Made by a program: the position numbers and the translations under genes. A stretch of 64,000 nucleotides of DNA from Protea cynaroides. Its lineage: Eukaryota; Streptophyta; Magnoliopsida; Proteales; Proteaceae. The stretch spans positions 37,505,758 through 37,569,757 of the forward strand of contig CM053266.1 in NCBI GenBank assembly GCA_028583415.1. Direction: 5' to 3'. Within the stretch, counting starts at the first letter, position 1, and every line of letters begins with the position of its first letter. Positions 24,512 through 35,893 of the stretch are shown here, in pieces. The notes beneath the pieces were generated by a model. That model saw nothing but the letters and a program-made list of their open reading frames with translations, was not told where the DNA came from and ran no database searches.

Positions 24512-24747
24512 CAACAATGTCAGTGCTTGACACTCCTTCAGTTCGCTTGATCTGTTTATAGCGACCAGCCTTCTTGGCAAGAGCATAAGCATCAGTACCA
24601 TCAGGAAGAAGGCAAGGATCATCACCGTGAATAATGTAATCTATGCTGTACTCGTTAAAAAGCTTGTTCATGAAATCCTCAGTGATGGCGTAAGGTGCAT
24701 CTGGGATGACCTCATCCACCCATTTCACAGCACTTACCATAATCATC
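24512..24747 (-). CDS. PECT1: Ethanolamine-phosphate cytidylyltransferase, internal exon 1 of 5 seen
   Basis: 236 nt, first base completing an arginine codon, then MIMVSAVKWVDEVIPDAPYA, a helical stretch, IDYIIHGDDPCLLPDGTDAY and RYKQIKRTEGVSSTDIVG. The last is the RTEGVSST-type motif of the first cytidylyltransferase domain. The 5' exons with the membrane anchor and first HxGH motif are not found up to the gap at 30,469. They may lie further right, which would mean the gene spans or is disrupted by the repeats there. Confidence 0.93.
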
Positions 24748-26990
24748 CTATGAAAAATGCAAAGAGAAAAGTAATGAACGAAACTTGTTTTAGAAAATTA
24801 GAAAGCTTAGATTCAAAAGAATATCCAAACAAGCAAATCCACAATCTCCAGAGACAGCTTTTGCAAACTGTTTTAGCCTACTTCAAATACTATTTCAAGT
24901 ATTCAACTCATATATTGCTAACCAAGTTCCTCTTCTAGCAAAATTTAATTGTATATTTCTGAAACAAAATTTTTTACTGCTGGTAATTTTAACATACTAG
25001 GAGAGATGTTTTATTTCAAAAGTAAATCTCTATTCCGAGTACTGTGTAGGTCAGGCCCATAACCGAGACGTAACCACCGAAACCTGGTATTTTTTTGGGT
25101 GACTTGAAACCAAGGTTTCTAGGCCTAGAAAAAATATGGTTGAAACCAAGATGAAACCTGTCGAAACATGGGCTTTTATAGCCATGTTTCAGTCGAAACC
25201 ATCAAAACCTGCCAAAACCTGGTATTTTTCTGTTTCAATCTTGGTTTCGTCTCAGATTCCCACAAAACCGAGATATGTCATGAGCAGTCAAAATACTCTT
25301 CCCAAAAGGTAGCCTATCTCCACAAGAAGGTGGGGCAAGGCCATCCTGATGACAGAATATATATAAGCTACCCATTTAAATAAGCAACATATTAAATTCC
25401 GTGGCCCAGCATGTATCAGACTTGGACTTCCCCCTTCGGCTGCCAAAATGTTCCTCAAGATTCTTTCCTTTTTCAAACTTTTTGAAAGTGTTATTACACC
25501 ACGTGGCAACAGGGAATTGGCTGTAACTTACCAGATAAATCGAGTGTGGAGTGGGAAAGCTAATGAGACCTAACTAAGTTACCATGGGTAGCCCGATTTA
25601 CACAACAATGTAGGATCAGTTCCTGTAACAGCTCATTTGACTGCAACCATAACAGTACACCCAAAAAAGCAAATAAAAGTCCATAATATATGATAAAATT
25701 CATCAATGCCATTGCAAGCTATTCATATATATTTCTTAATGAAACAGTCAAGAAGTTGGATAAAATAAGGAATCGCAATATATAATTAATGTTTCATAGT
25801 TTAAGCCAATTATGATGCAGAGAAACTTAAGGACTCAGATTTCCATGTGCTGCAATGTTTTGAACCAAAATCCATGTCATATGGATCACATCATCATCAA
25901 TTTTTTTGATACCCCAATTTTCCATGCCAATTAGTGTCCTAATGCCTTCATTTTGGTGCCTTGGGCAGCAAATTTAATTAACCATTCAACAAGCAGGCTT
26001 CCAATCTGTCCCCCATTTCTTATATCTGGTGGTGTTATAAACTAATGTTTTATCTTTCTAAATCTGAACCTGTTAACTCCACAAAATTTTCTTTTCTTCT
26101 GTTATTAGGTCTTCCCGTTCCCAAATTCTATTTGCATCCATTTATAACAATATTCTAATAATAGCTGACTACCTGTACTCTTTTCGCCAAAACTAAAAAC
26201 TAACCCTTCTACAACCCTTAAAAGTCTGGCCACAAATAACTACACCAATGTATGGTCAGTTACCTTCTCTTTTCTTCTTGGCCCTCCTATTAATTCCTCA
26301 TATGATTTAAGTTGCATATCAAGACTCCTTTCTTGTTAAAATTCCGAAACCGTACTTATCTCCATTCAACAACAACTTTGACCCTTCGACCTGAGCAACT
26401 CTTTTCAAATTAAGATTCCAAATGAACCATAGTTTCAGTTTTTATTCTTTATCTGCACCATCCATCCCTAGGTGAAACCATTTTTGATTGGACAGTTTGA
26501 TATGCCCGCGCATCAAGGCTTCGCGAAAAGGGAAAAGTCTGAAGGGGTTGGAAGGATCAACATCGCAGAACCCATGGATTCAGTTGATTCGATTGAACTG
26601 ATCCAGTAGTTCAAGCCTTTGATCCAGTCCAGGCACAGTAGATCAAGATCGGGACCTGCTTGAAGCACCCTATGTGGATCGGAGCACGGACAAGTAATGG
26701 ACAACTATAAAACAAAGACAACAAAACGGTCTCCCAGCTACTTACTTCACAGCGATCGATTAGGCAGAACTGCTGAAGCTGGTTGTGCAAAGTTTGTTTG
26801 TTTGTTTGTTCACATAGGCAGCGTGATTGGGGGGGCAGTTTCCAAAAATTGAAGATACGGATCAAGAAATGGAATTTCAATTAGTTGTGGAAACAAAACA
26901 AAAAAAGTAATATCTTATAATAAGGAAAGGCTCAGGGTCTGTTTAAGAGCTTGAGTTGATTACAAAAATATGATTCATGACTCAGTACGT
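24748..26990. other. Upstream intron or intergenic DNA with dispersed repeats
   Basis: No exon recognised. 25,040-25,270 is a repeat rich in GAAACC/GGTTTC that recurs around 29,220-29,420 and 30,215-30,460. A TTTG tetranucleotide run lies at about 26,793. Confidence 0.4.
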
Positions 26991-27818
26991 CCGCCATTCC
27001 TAACTTGTGATCCCCACGTTCAGCTGTTAATCCGTACCTATCCACCCGATGTGATAGAGCGATACTCTGTTCGATTCCCCTTTGATCCGATGCCTACTAC
27101 CTATCATAAAGGCAGCCAGCAGTCCATAGCTGGCTGACATATCACGGTTGTAGTAGTTGCGGAACTACTGGGCCGGGAGAGGGTGGTCGTAGATCAGCTC
27201 GACCGCAGGCTGGTTGTAAATCATGCGGATTTACAATCAGCTGCTCCTCTTTCTTCGCTTCGGGGATGGGTCCAGAGCCCTGTACCTGCTATGGCTTTCA
27301 GAAGGGAATCCTTTTGGTGACTTTAAGGTCGAACGAAAGCAAAGATTCGGGAAAGAACGTCCGGGAGTCTGAAAAGAAGGTAGAACAGAGGAGCAGTTCC
27401 CTCGCTTGTTGCAGCTCCGACTGGGGGATAGAGACTACTTCATGCGCTACTTCAACATCTCCTACCAATGGGTAGGCCTTTTCAAGACCCTGCTTTTTCC
27501 TTTCGGAAAACGTGAATTCGTTAGGTGGGTCATCCCTCCCTGGTCGCCTGTAAGCAAAATGATGTCGAAGGTAGAATAAACATAGCCCCTTATTATCCTG
27601 TCTTCTTGGCTAGTAAAGGCAAATGTGGTTTGAAAGAAAATAAAAGTTTCATCCTTTCATTCGGAAAGAAGCGGCAAGAGAAGGACTGGCGCGAGAAAAG
27701 GTGAAGCATATAAAGGCCCTCACTGACCCTAGAAGAACTCAATGGCTTGCTGAGTTCTCTGAGCAAGAAAGAATCCAGATGAGAGACGAATGGCTGCAAT
27801 TAAGGTGTCTAACAGATC

Positions 27819-28457
27819 ATGAGTGAAATATCATGATCGGGCCTGGTCGACCAGGTCAGGCCTGATCATGAGGGAATAGAAAATCGAAAACATACATGGC
27901 TGTTCCAGCGGCACAGCATTCTGACTTTGAAAGGGGCAGCTCGAAAGCAGCAAACAGTGATAGGGTTCCCGGGTGCCCCAACTGGACTTCACCACTCTAC
28001 TTCGGGCAAGAAGAGGAAGGGGCACCGTCCCCGGCATCCCATCTACGTTGGCACTCTGCTGAGACAGAACAACAGCATCAAAAGAGTTTTTTCGCAGCTT
28101 CCTTTCGTTTGGTTCCATATCCAGTGGTAGTCCCGACAAGAGGTCAGAAGAAGGCCAATAGCATGTGTTTCCTCCCAAAGCAACCTCCTTTCTACTCTCT
28201 TGCATTTAGCATATACGAATGATGAACAGAAAAATCCATCTTTTCGCCAATTTACTCTCGGACACGGCGTTCGAATGGTATATTAATCTGCCGGCGAATT
28301 CGATCCAGACATGGCAGCAGATGGAAGAATTCATTCCTCAAAACAAGGAGCCCTATGATGACTCACTTTAGGTTGAACCTGATGTCCGTCTTCAAAAACC
28401 AAGCAATGAAGCCAACTCTCACCTTCAACCGATCATGATATTTCACTCATGATCTGG
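27819..28457. repeat. Inverted repeat pair flanking ~590 bp
   Basis: GATCATGAGTGAAATATCAT (27,819-27,838, continuing GATC) is matched in reverse complement by ATGATATTTCACTCATGATC around 28,435-28,454. GCCTGGTCGACC follows near both copies. Confidence 0.6.
28214..28430 (+). pseudogene. Retroelement gag fragment
   Basis: A short frame reads LFANLLSDTAFEWYINLPAN followed by SIQTWQQMEEFI, the style of Retrotrans_gag (Ty3 type). It is broken by a stop near 28,370. Similar pieces are known inside plant mitochondrial genomes. Confidence 0.5.
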
Positions 28458-28982
28458 CCTGGTCGACCCAATCATGATATTGAAGGATGGGACCTTTTCT
28501 CGAAAAACTCCGGATCCCGAGAAGAGTTGAAGACAAAAGCGAGGGTGGTCTACGATCAGGTGAGCTTACCGAGTTTACGAGGTGAAGGAGCGAGCGGAGG
28601 GAGCCACTTTCCCCTTTTCGAAAAAAAAATCTTCCTAAATGGTCAAAGTCTATCTTAGGGTAGAGTATCAGATGGAGGCATGCTAACCAGCGAAAAGGCC
28701 GATGGCTCCTGGCTTGTCCAAGGGAGAAGCTTATTCCTTCTAAACTAGCAACAACTGCTGATGTGGAGATATCAGAATGTAGAAGACAAACCCATATCGA
28801 GAGTACAGTATAAGCAACCTGTTGGTGCATTAGGAGATGAAATCTAGGAAGCGGTTGCAAGTTATATTGAAAGAGTTACGCTTCAGTCAAACTTTGTTTG
28901 GAGTACGCAAATGCTGTTTAAAGTTGCTTGAGTGGAATTAAATTTTTGGACATCAAAACAAAAAATTATTTTAGTTCACTTA

Positions 28983-29592
28983 TGGTTTTTAGATTGGAGA
29001 AAAACCCTAGCATTTGAAAGTTAAATATCGACCCTGCATCTGAAACTGTGGTTTTTGTTCTTGAATTGGAGAGTTAACGTCTTATTATTTTAAAATTTTG
29101 AATATAAGACTATTCTTATTGGATTCAAATGGGAAGGTGTTTGTATATTTATGAATAATATCTTAAGTAAATGAAATAGCTTAAATGATATTAGTCATAA
29201 ATAAGTATTGTCCCTGGGATTTTTGTCGAAACCCTTTCTCCCGATTAAAACCATTCGAAACATATAGGTTTCGATCAAAACATGTACCTCTATATGCTAT
29301 ATTGGTTTAGGTTTTGGTTGAAGTTGAAACCAGCTCGAGATTTTCAACAAAATGATATCAACTCTAGGTTTCGATTCGGTGAGTGTCGAAACCAAAATAA
29401 TTTGGTCGAAACCACTGGTTACCACCAAGTTCTTAAACCATGCCCATTTAAATGCAATAAAAACTGTATCAAATTCAAATTCCAATAAGATAAGAAGTCA
29501 ACACTCTAGTTTAAGAACAAAACCACATTTCAGATTCAAGGGGCAATTTTCAACTTTCAAATGTTGGGTTTTTCTTTGACCTAAAAATTTCA
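28983..29592. repeat. Inverted-repeat (foldback) module, arms ~150 bp
   Basis: The left arm (28,983-29,135) and the reverse complement of the right arm (29,447-29,592) share CATTTGAAAGTT, a TCTGAAA..GTGGTTTT block and TTTAAATGGG-type words at roughly 70% identity. A third copy, in direct orientation to the left arm, lies at about 29,925-30,060. Confidence 0.6.
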
Positions 29593-29631
29593 TAAATTTT
29601 ATTATAATAAAACATTATTAAAAATCAAAAG

Positions 29632-29800
29632 AGAGCGAGCTTTGATATGACGGTAAGGTTGTCATATTGCAACCTGGTGGTCACAGGTTCGAAACACGAA
29701 AATAGCATCTCGTCATTGTGGGGGTAAAGTTGCGTACATTCTGCCCCTCCCTAAACCCTGCGGTAGCGGTAGCCTCGTGCAACACACATATATAAAGCTT
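29632..29800 (+). mobile_element. tRNA-derived SINE
   Basis: A 5' tRNA-like part is followed by a B box GGTTCGAAAC (29,686-29,695), then the plant SINE body GGGGGTAAAGTTGCGTAC, CCCTCCCTAAACCC and GCCTCGTGCA. A degraded A box lies near 29,640-29,655. RNA polymerase III would transcribe such an element; no clear poly-T tail or duplication could be set. Confidence 0.75.
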
Positions 29801-30468
29801 CAACCGACCAGAATTACTTGGTCATCCAACGGCTAGATTGGCCAGAAAGATAAGTTCTTGTTGCTGATTTACTAGTTTTCTATTTAATACTATTACCGTG
29901 AATGTTTAAAGATCCCAAAAGCTAAGGGTCTAAAATTTATTACCTAACCCTAGCTTTGCATCACTGATTTTTGTTCTTGACTTGGAAAGTTGATTTCTTA
30001 TCCTTTTGGAATTTAAATTTTAGAATATTTTTATTGGATTCAAATGAGGGACGTTTGCTTATTTATGAATTCCAGGTCTCAATGTATGCTAGCAAACTTG
30101 GGTCTACAGTATAATACTATTTCGGATTTTTTTTTTAAACTGATATAGAAATAGATGTAAAATGATTCAAATACGCTATACAACAAAAAAACAGATCAAA
30201 TTAACCACTTCTGGTCTCGAAACCTAAGTTTCGAGATGACACGGAAAAAATCCCAGGTTTTGAATGAAACTTGAGCTAACTCAATTTCGCAGCTTGTTGA
30301 AACCGGCCTCAAAACGGAGTGACATGCCAAATCTCATTTTGAGGTTGTGCAATTGCGTTTCAACGGAAGCTGGCCTCAAAACCGAGTTCTCGAACCTTGC
30401 TAGAAACCGAGCTAGTCGGATCTCATTTTGAGGTTGTGACATTGGGTTTTGACCCTGGGCCTCCCAAG

Positions 30469-30968
30469 NNNNNNNNNNNNNNNNNNNNNNNNNNNNNNNN
30501 NNNNNNNNNNNNNNNNNNNNNNNNNNNNNNNNNNNNNNNNNNNNNNNNNNNNNNNNNNNNNNNNNNNNNNNNNNNNNNNNNNNNNNNNNNNNNNNNNNNN
30601 NNNNNNNNNNNNNNNNNNNNNNNNNNNNNNNNNNNNNNNNNNNNNNNNNNNNNNNNNNNNNNNNNNNNNNNNNNNNNNNNNNNNNNNNNNNNNNNNNNNN
30701 NNNNNNNNNNNNNNNNNNNNNNNNNNNNNNNNNNNNNNNNNNNNNNNNNNNNNNNNNNNNNNNNNNNNNNNNNNNNNNNNNNNNNNNNNNNNNNNNNNNN
30801 NNNNNNNNNNNNNNNNNNNNNNNNNNNNNNNNNNNNNNNNNNNNNNNNNNNNNNNNNNNNNNNNNNNNNNNNNNNNNNNNNNNNNNNNNNNNNNNNNNNN
30901 NNNNNNNNNNNNNNNNNNNNNNNNNNNNNNNNNNNNNNNNNNNNNNNNNNNNNNNNNNNNNNNNNNNN
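30469..30968. other. Assembly gap, 500 N
   Basis: Exactly 500 unknown bases, so a placeholder length. Sequence on the two sides is of different origin. Reading frames drawn across it are artefacts. Confidence 0.99.
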
Positions 30969-31403
30969 CCGCATGTACATGGATGTCGGCTCGATACCAC
31001 CGCCTTCACCTACGCATGCGGCTGGAGTTAGTACTACTTGCCGCGGCGGATCCACGCTCCGAGGCCGGTCCTTCTCATGCGGCTGGTCCTTCGCACCCAC
31101 CTGCCGATATGATGGAGATGTTGCATGAGATCGGGGAGGCTCGGCGCGGATCCCGAGGATGGAGGAGTTACTAGGCGCTCGGCGTGTGAGAGTGGATGAG
31201 CTGTTAGCCGCCCGGCACATATCGGACACGCGGATGGGAGAGCTCATAGGGGTTCGGCGTGCGGCCCGATCGGAGGGTAGCCGATCTCACGGCTAGTCTC
31301 TGGGCGACCCGGACTCGGATAGCTTTGGTTGACTAGAGTCTATGTTGGGGACTATGGCGGAGATCGTAAGGCACCGCCTCCTCCTTCGCCTCCGGCTTCT
31401 TGA
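30969..31403 (+). pseudogene. Antisense ORF of element C (putative plant transposon protein type), 3' part
   Basis: Relative to LTR C (minus), this frame runs antisense, toward the LTR. It reads YMDVGSIPPPSPTHA, changes frame to PPADMMEMLHEIGEARR, continues as DELLAARHISDTRMGELIG, and ends in a Pro-rich tail APPPPSPPAS before TGA at 31,401-31,403. The order and tail match the antisense ORF of element A (YMDVDDIPALVPQPIPEA, then PPPPP). The start is lost in the gap. Confidence 0.6.
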
Positions 31404-31664
31404 TTGTATTTGTTTTTCTTTGTACTCTGAGTAACTGTCCGAGTTGTGGATTGTACTCTGCTTTAGTTATGTATATACGTTGTTTCTCTCTCAGTGTATG
31501 TAAACTTGTTTCCTCTTTAATAAATGCATTATTCTTTTTTTTAAATTCGGTCTCAACCATCACTTGTGCTTATAATGTGTTAATATTACTGTTTTTACTT
31601 TTATCTTATCTCGGTTCACAATTGTCTTGAATATATGCTAGTTCGGCGGACAAGGCACGAGATG

Positions 31665-31676
31665 CTCACGATACCA
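31665..31676 (-). promoter_or_regulatory. Primer binding site of element C
   Basis: Three bases inside the LTR C boundary, the minus strand reads TGGTATC followed by an altered tail, against the initiator-tRNA-Met complement TGGTATCAGAGC seen in element A. Confidence 0.6.
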
Positions 31677-31679
31677 AGT

Positions 31680-34225
31680 TGTCACACCCCAGTGCCGCAC
31701 TATTCGAGAATGGTGTGATGAACCGCTAATAAACCAGCGGTTCGACCGGGATCTCGAGTAGGCTATATCCGTGTTATCTAAACTCCATACATCCATAATC
31801 ATAATCGGAGTAAATACACAATAGCGGAAGTCTTATAATAAAATGAAGCGAGAATCTCTTTGTGATATTAATATTTAAATAGCAAAATTATTCCGTATCA
31901 ATTGAGACATAAGTAAATATCAAATACATGTCTTTAATAAATCCAAATAAAGAAAACTAGAAAAATATCTAATCGAATACACATGAGTTGCACTTGCAAG
32001 GGAGTCATGTGTATCCGCTTCGACTTCAACCTGCGCTCTACGTTCCGGTCGATTTGGAGCATTTATATATTCTTCAACTGTGAAACATGCATCATCAACT
32101 AAAAATATTCGACATCGAGGGGTGAGCACACATCACGGCTCAGTGAGCAAACAATACAATGCAATAATACATATGCATGCAATCAAATCATATCTTTGGT
32201 CTGGTTTATAGTTTGCAATATGCAATAGAAAGGTTTAGGTAGTCAAAGGTAACGTTTATTGACCCCGCCTCTATACATAAGTGTGTGACGCCGCCCGAAG
32301 GTAATGTTTATCGTCGACTCACAAGCACCCAATCATTAACATTATATAACAAAGGTTAACGTTTATTGCTATATAGTGCCATACCAACACGTAAGCCCCT
32401 GTTGGCGAGGGCTGCAAACTGGGCTCGCAACTAACCAATCTTAATGCCAAAAAGTGTATCCAAGGCCTCACCCAGCATCCCTCAGAATGTCCATAGAGAT
32501 AGAGCTAAGGCCCCCCGGTAGAGTCAGAGACTACAAGGACAAAGACCACCTCCCGATACTCTACGACATAATAGTTCCGCTAAAGTAATGGTGATCCGGC
32601 GATGCTAATGCACAAGACTGGAGTTAGAGATAGAGCTAAAAGGCTTGAGACCCGCCAAAGGTTAACGTTTATTGACGTTCTCATCACACCTCCCCTGATA
32701 CTCGCTCGCATCAAGTACACCAACCACACACATACAATCACATGCCTATTCCTATCATCATCATCATCATCATGTTATAAACCATAAAGTAAATATGCAT
32801 GAACAAGTAATAGAAATATTGGATGACATGTTGTATGCACATTACAAACATAGTCGCATAGAATTAAGCATGGCATTAGACTCAAGAAAATAGAAAAAAC
32901 AGTTTGTTATTAATCAATTAGTTTAGAGTTCTGTTTCCTCACCTTAGCTTGCTAATAGATACTTTTCCAAGCTTTAGAATCACCTTTATATTGCTATTAT
33001 ATTGCTAGAAGACCTAATAAAGTCGATAAAATTTAATTAGAATCACCTTTATATTTATTCTAATTTTTAAAACCATTCTGTTAACTGAGGGTCGGAGGTA
33101 GGGTCGGAGTCCTGATCGACCCTGGGTGCGACCTTCCCCAATCTGGACTTCCCGAACACTGAGGGTCGATACTCAGGATCACCTAGGGTCGGATGGTCAT
33201 CGACCCTCTGTGCGACCCTCGGTGTATTTTGGTCAATTTCCCTCTTTTTAGTCCATTCTTCGTGTTTGGGGTCCTATGGCTTGCTCCTACAGTCCATTCA
33301 ACATTCATTCCATGGTCTAGAATCATGAAGCATCCACCTATATAGCTTTCGTATATTCTCCCATGGTTTTCCATGAAAACCTAACCATGGATTGATGGTT
33401 TGGGTTTCGCCGAGATCACACTCTCTTCATTATCTAATCTAAGGTCTGTAGAAACTCATGGAATTATTATTCATACCTGAGAAGATTACTCCTTCTCTAC
33501 AACTCTTCTTGTTTTGGCTTTCTTCTCTTCCTTGCTTCTCTTCTTCTCCTTTTCCTTCTCTTCTCTTTCTCTCAATTCAATTAGGGTTGTAAAAGGAGTG
33601 AAAGAGGCTTAGGGACGTCCTTTAAATAGAGTAGGAACATCCTAAACTAAGTCCCTTTGAGATTAGGAAAGAATCCAAATCGAAAATTAAGAAATTTTCC
33701 TAATTTCAGTTTCGGAGGCAACTGAGGGTCGATGATCCCGTCGACCCTAGGTTCTCTAAGTTGTCCGACCCTCCCTTCAAAACTGAGGGGGTCCGACTTT
33801 TTCTTTTTTGGGGGTCCGACCCTCCTTGGCTGGGTATGCGACCCTCCCCTTAAATTAAGTGTTTTTAGGGTCGATCCGGGATCTCGATCTCCTTCGCGCC
33901 CTTGGTTCATTTGGCTTCGACCATGATGGGTAAACCTGGTTCAAGGTGATAAGACCGGGTTAGATTGACATGGGTCTTACATGCGTCTCAAAATTGCTAC
34001 CACACGTCCCAGACTCGAGTGGTTTCAATATTCTGAGGTGTGGTCGACCACACCTATTTAGGTATGCGACCACACGCTCCTAATTAGATGATTTTGGTTC
34101 GAATTACATACCTAGCCTTGTGGTTTCTTCATACAATTGATTCACTTGAGCCGGTTATGATGGAAAGACCGGTCACGACACGAGAACGTAAGGTTAAACC
34201 GGGTTCGTGGCGTGCGGGTCTTACA
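31680..34225 (-). mobile_element. LTR C, 5' LTR of a minus-strand Del/Tekay-like element
   Basis: Runs from TGTCACACCCC (LTR end) to GGGTCTTACA (LTR start) on the plus strand, 2,546 bp. The primer site lies to its left. Motif arrays of GGGTCG/CGACCC type lie at 33,085-33,225 and 33,720-34,075. A TATA-like CTTTAAATAG lies near 33,620, and intron-like repeats of GATAGAGCTAA at 32,500-32,640. The small LTR gene's last exon is at 31,977-32,098. Confidence 0.8.
31977..32098 (-). other. Last exon of the LTR-borne small gene, copy C
   Basis: Follows a TTTTTAG acceptor (32,099-32,100). Reads VDDACFTVEEYINAP and then diverges, ending with a Thr-His-Asp-Ser stretch that corresponds to the EDEHDAS stretch of copies B and D. 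The middle exon of this copy contains stops. Confidence 0.55.
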
Positions 34226-35593
34226 TAGGAAGTCCAAAAAAAATCACTAGTAGAGTGACTAGCGTGGCTACTGTCAAACCGGATAGTGCCACCTGTCAAT
34301 GTTTGGTGGGACTTATGTCACTCCGGATAGTGAATCTGAAGAAGCATAAATGTCAGAATTAAACATATTAAATTTTACTATTTATTTAGGATTTGTAAGC
34401 AAGCAAAGCTAGTCTCTCCAGGTCAGAGAGTGTCTAACATCACTTAACAGGTGACAGACATAATGCCTAACTAACTGGTTAATAATCAATGAACATTGTA
34501 TGTTGTTTGGAGTATTGTACATTTAACATGTCATCCAATAACTGCTATTTTATTGTTTATGCATATTTATTTCTATTATGATCAGATTGAGGATAAGCAT
34601 GTGTTTATTTAGTTGGTGTGTTGGGCGAAAAAAGGTTGGAGCCTTGGAACATTCACTGCACTGACACTATTTTGTATCGTTGTTTACCTAGCATAACTTG
34701 GTACGGGACAGGGTATTAGGGGGAGTGTTGGTGGTGTTGGCCATAGCTTTATCGTTAGGCTCTAGCTCTATCTCTGTCTCATAGTGAGAAGTGCTGGGGT
34801 AGGGCCATGAATACACTTGTGATGATATGTAGGATTGGTTAATGACAAATCCCCAATTTGTAAGCCCTCACTAGTAGGGATGTATGTACTGATATGAGGT
34901 AGAGTATCAATGTGGTGCTGACGGTTTGGTTATAGCCTGCCGTTAGGCTCTAGCTTTCTCTGTCTTTCATAGCGAGTGATGTGGGGCAACAATGGTTTTG
35001 GTTGGAGCTTGATCGTTTGGTGTGCTCACACTCTCGTGTATGGAGGTGTGGTTGTAGCCTATCCTTACCATAGCACATTGTAAACTTACCAGACCAAATG
35101 ATTGAATGTTATCTCATGTATATTGCTTGTTACATTGTTTTGTTTCTTACTAAGCTAAGTTATGAGCTCACCCCATGACATCATTTTCTTTTTAGTTGAT
35201 GATGCAAGTATTGTTGTAAAAGATTACATCAATGCACCTTCATATGGACGAATGATGGCTCTTGATGTGCAGTCAGTGGAGAGTAAGCATGACTCATCAT
35301 ACGAGTGTCACTACTATGTCTACCTTTAGGTTATTTGTTATTTGGTATGAAATTATAAGATTGTAATAAGATATTATTTATGTTTTGGTCATTTAAGATA
35401 ATTGGATTATTTATTTAATTATCATTTAGATTTTCAGTTTATTAATAAAGACTTCCGCTGTTATTTATATATCTTAATTATTGGTTATGTTTGGGGTTTG
35501 AATGTTGGCATGGTTCTTTGTGATCTTGGCTTGAGCCATGGTTTGTTAGCGGTTCAATCACACTTCTGGTTAGACCAAAATTGTAGTGTGACA
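34226..35593 (+). mobile_element. LTR A (5' LTR, truncated) of element A
   Basis: Ends GTGTGACA at 35,593, directly before the primer site. Its first ~1 kb is missing where LTR C abuts. It carries motifs with CCGGATAGTG (34,278-34,330), intron-like repeats of TAGCTCTATCTCTGTC type and the small last exon at 35,196-35,329. Confidence 0.75.
35196..35329 (+). other. Last exon of the LTR-borne small gene, copy A
   Basis: After TTTTTAG the frame is open: VDDASIVVKDYINAPSYG, then ALDVQSVESKHDSSYEC and YVYL before TAG. It keeps the DY-x-NAP-x-Y-G and ALDVQ pattern of copy D although the nucleotide sequence is quite different. Confidence 0.65.
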
Positions 35594-35596
35594 ACT

Positions 35597-35608
35597 TGGT
35601 ATCAGAGC
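35597..35608 (+). promoter_or_regulatory. Primer binding site of element A (initiator tRNA-Met)
   Basis: TGGTATCAGAGC, an exact 12-nt match to the usual plant tRNA-iMet primer complement, three bases after the LTR. Confidence 0.9.
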
Positions 35609-35893
35609 GAAAAGGCTTTGCCAATCAAACCTGTAGCTTGCATTAACTTGTGTCCATGAACTGAGATAGGAAAATCTAAAAGCTTTAATATTAACCTACA
35701 ATAATAACAATGCATGTTGAATTAGGAAGGGAACTAAACAAGAGCATAATGCACAAGTAAAATGAAATAACCATATGTATAAACGAATGAAATGTGTTTG
35801 AACATAAGCAACAGAGTGCAGTCCACAAGCCGGATAGTTACCCAAAAAGAAAAGAAAAACGTGCAATAACAATGTAAAAATAAAAGAAAAAAT

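Larger units (their letters stand above)
27000..28860. other. Mitochondrial-like DNA block (possible NUMT)
   Basis: Composition changes abruptly: GC-richer, without A/T runs, with wording typical of plant mitochondrial intergenic DNA (for example GGGAAAGAACGTCCGGGAG, 27,349-27,367). No mitochondrial gene is complete or identified, so the call rests on style only. The block includes a small retroelement gag remnant and a 24-bp inverted-repeat pair. Confidence 0.4.

Noticed and set aside
27831..28222. Overlapping 100-120-residue frames on both strands of the mitochondrial-like block
   Set aside because: Not recognised as any mitochondrial gene; typical of GC-richer noncoding DNA.
30281..31247. 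Long reading frames across 30,281-31,247 on both strands
   Set aside because: Most of their length is the N gap; only the right-hand end carries real sequence, and only the plus-strand antisense ORF of element C is supported there.
32756..32772. ATC repeat in LTR C
   Set aside because: Short simple repeat, also present near 53,315; no function implied.
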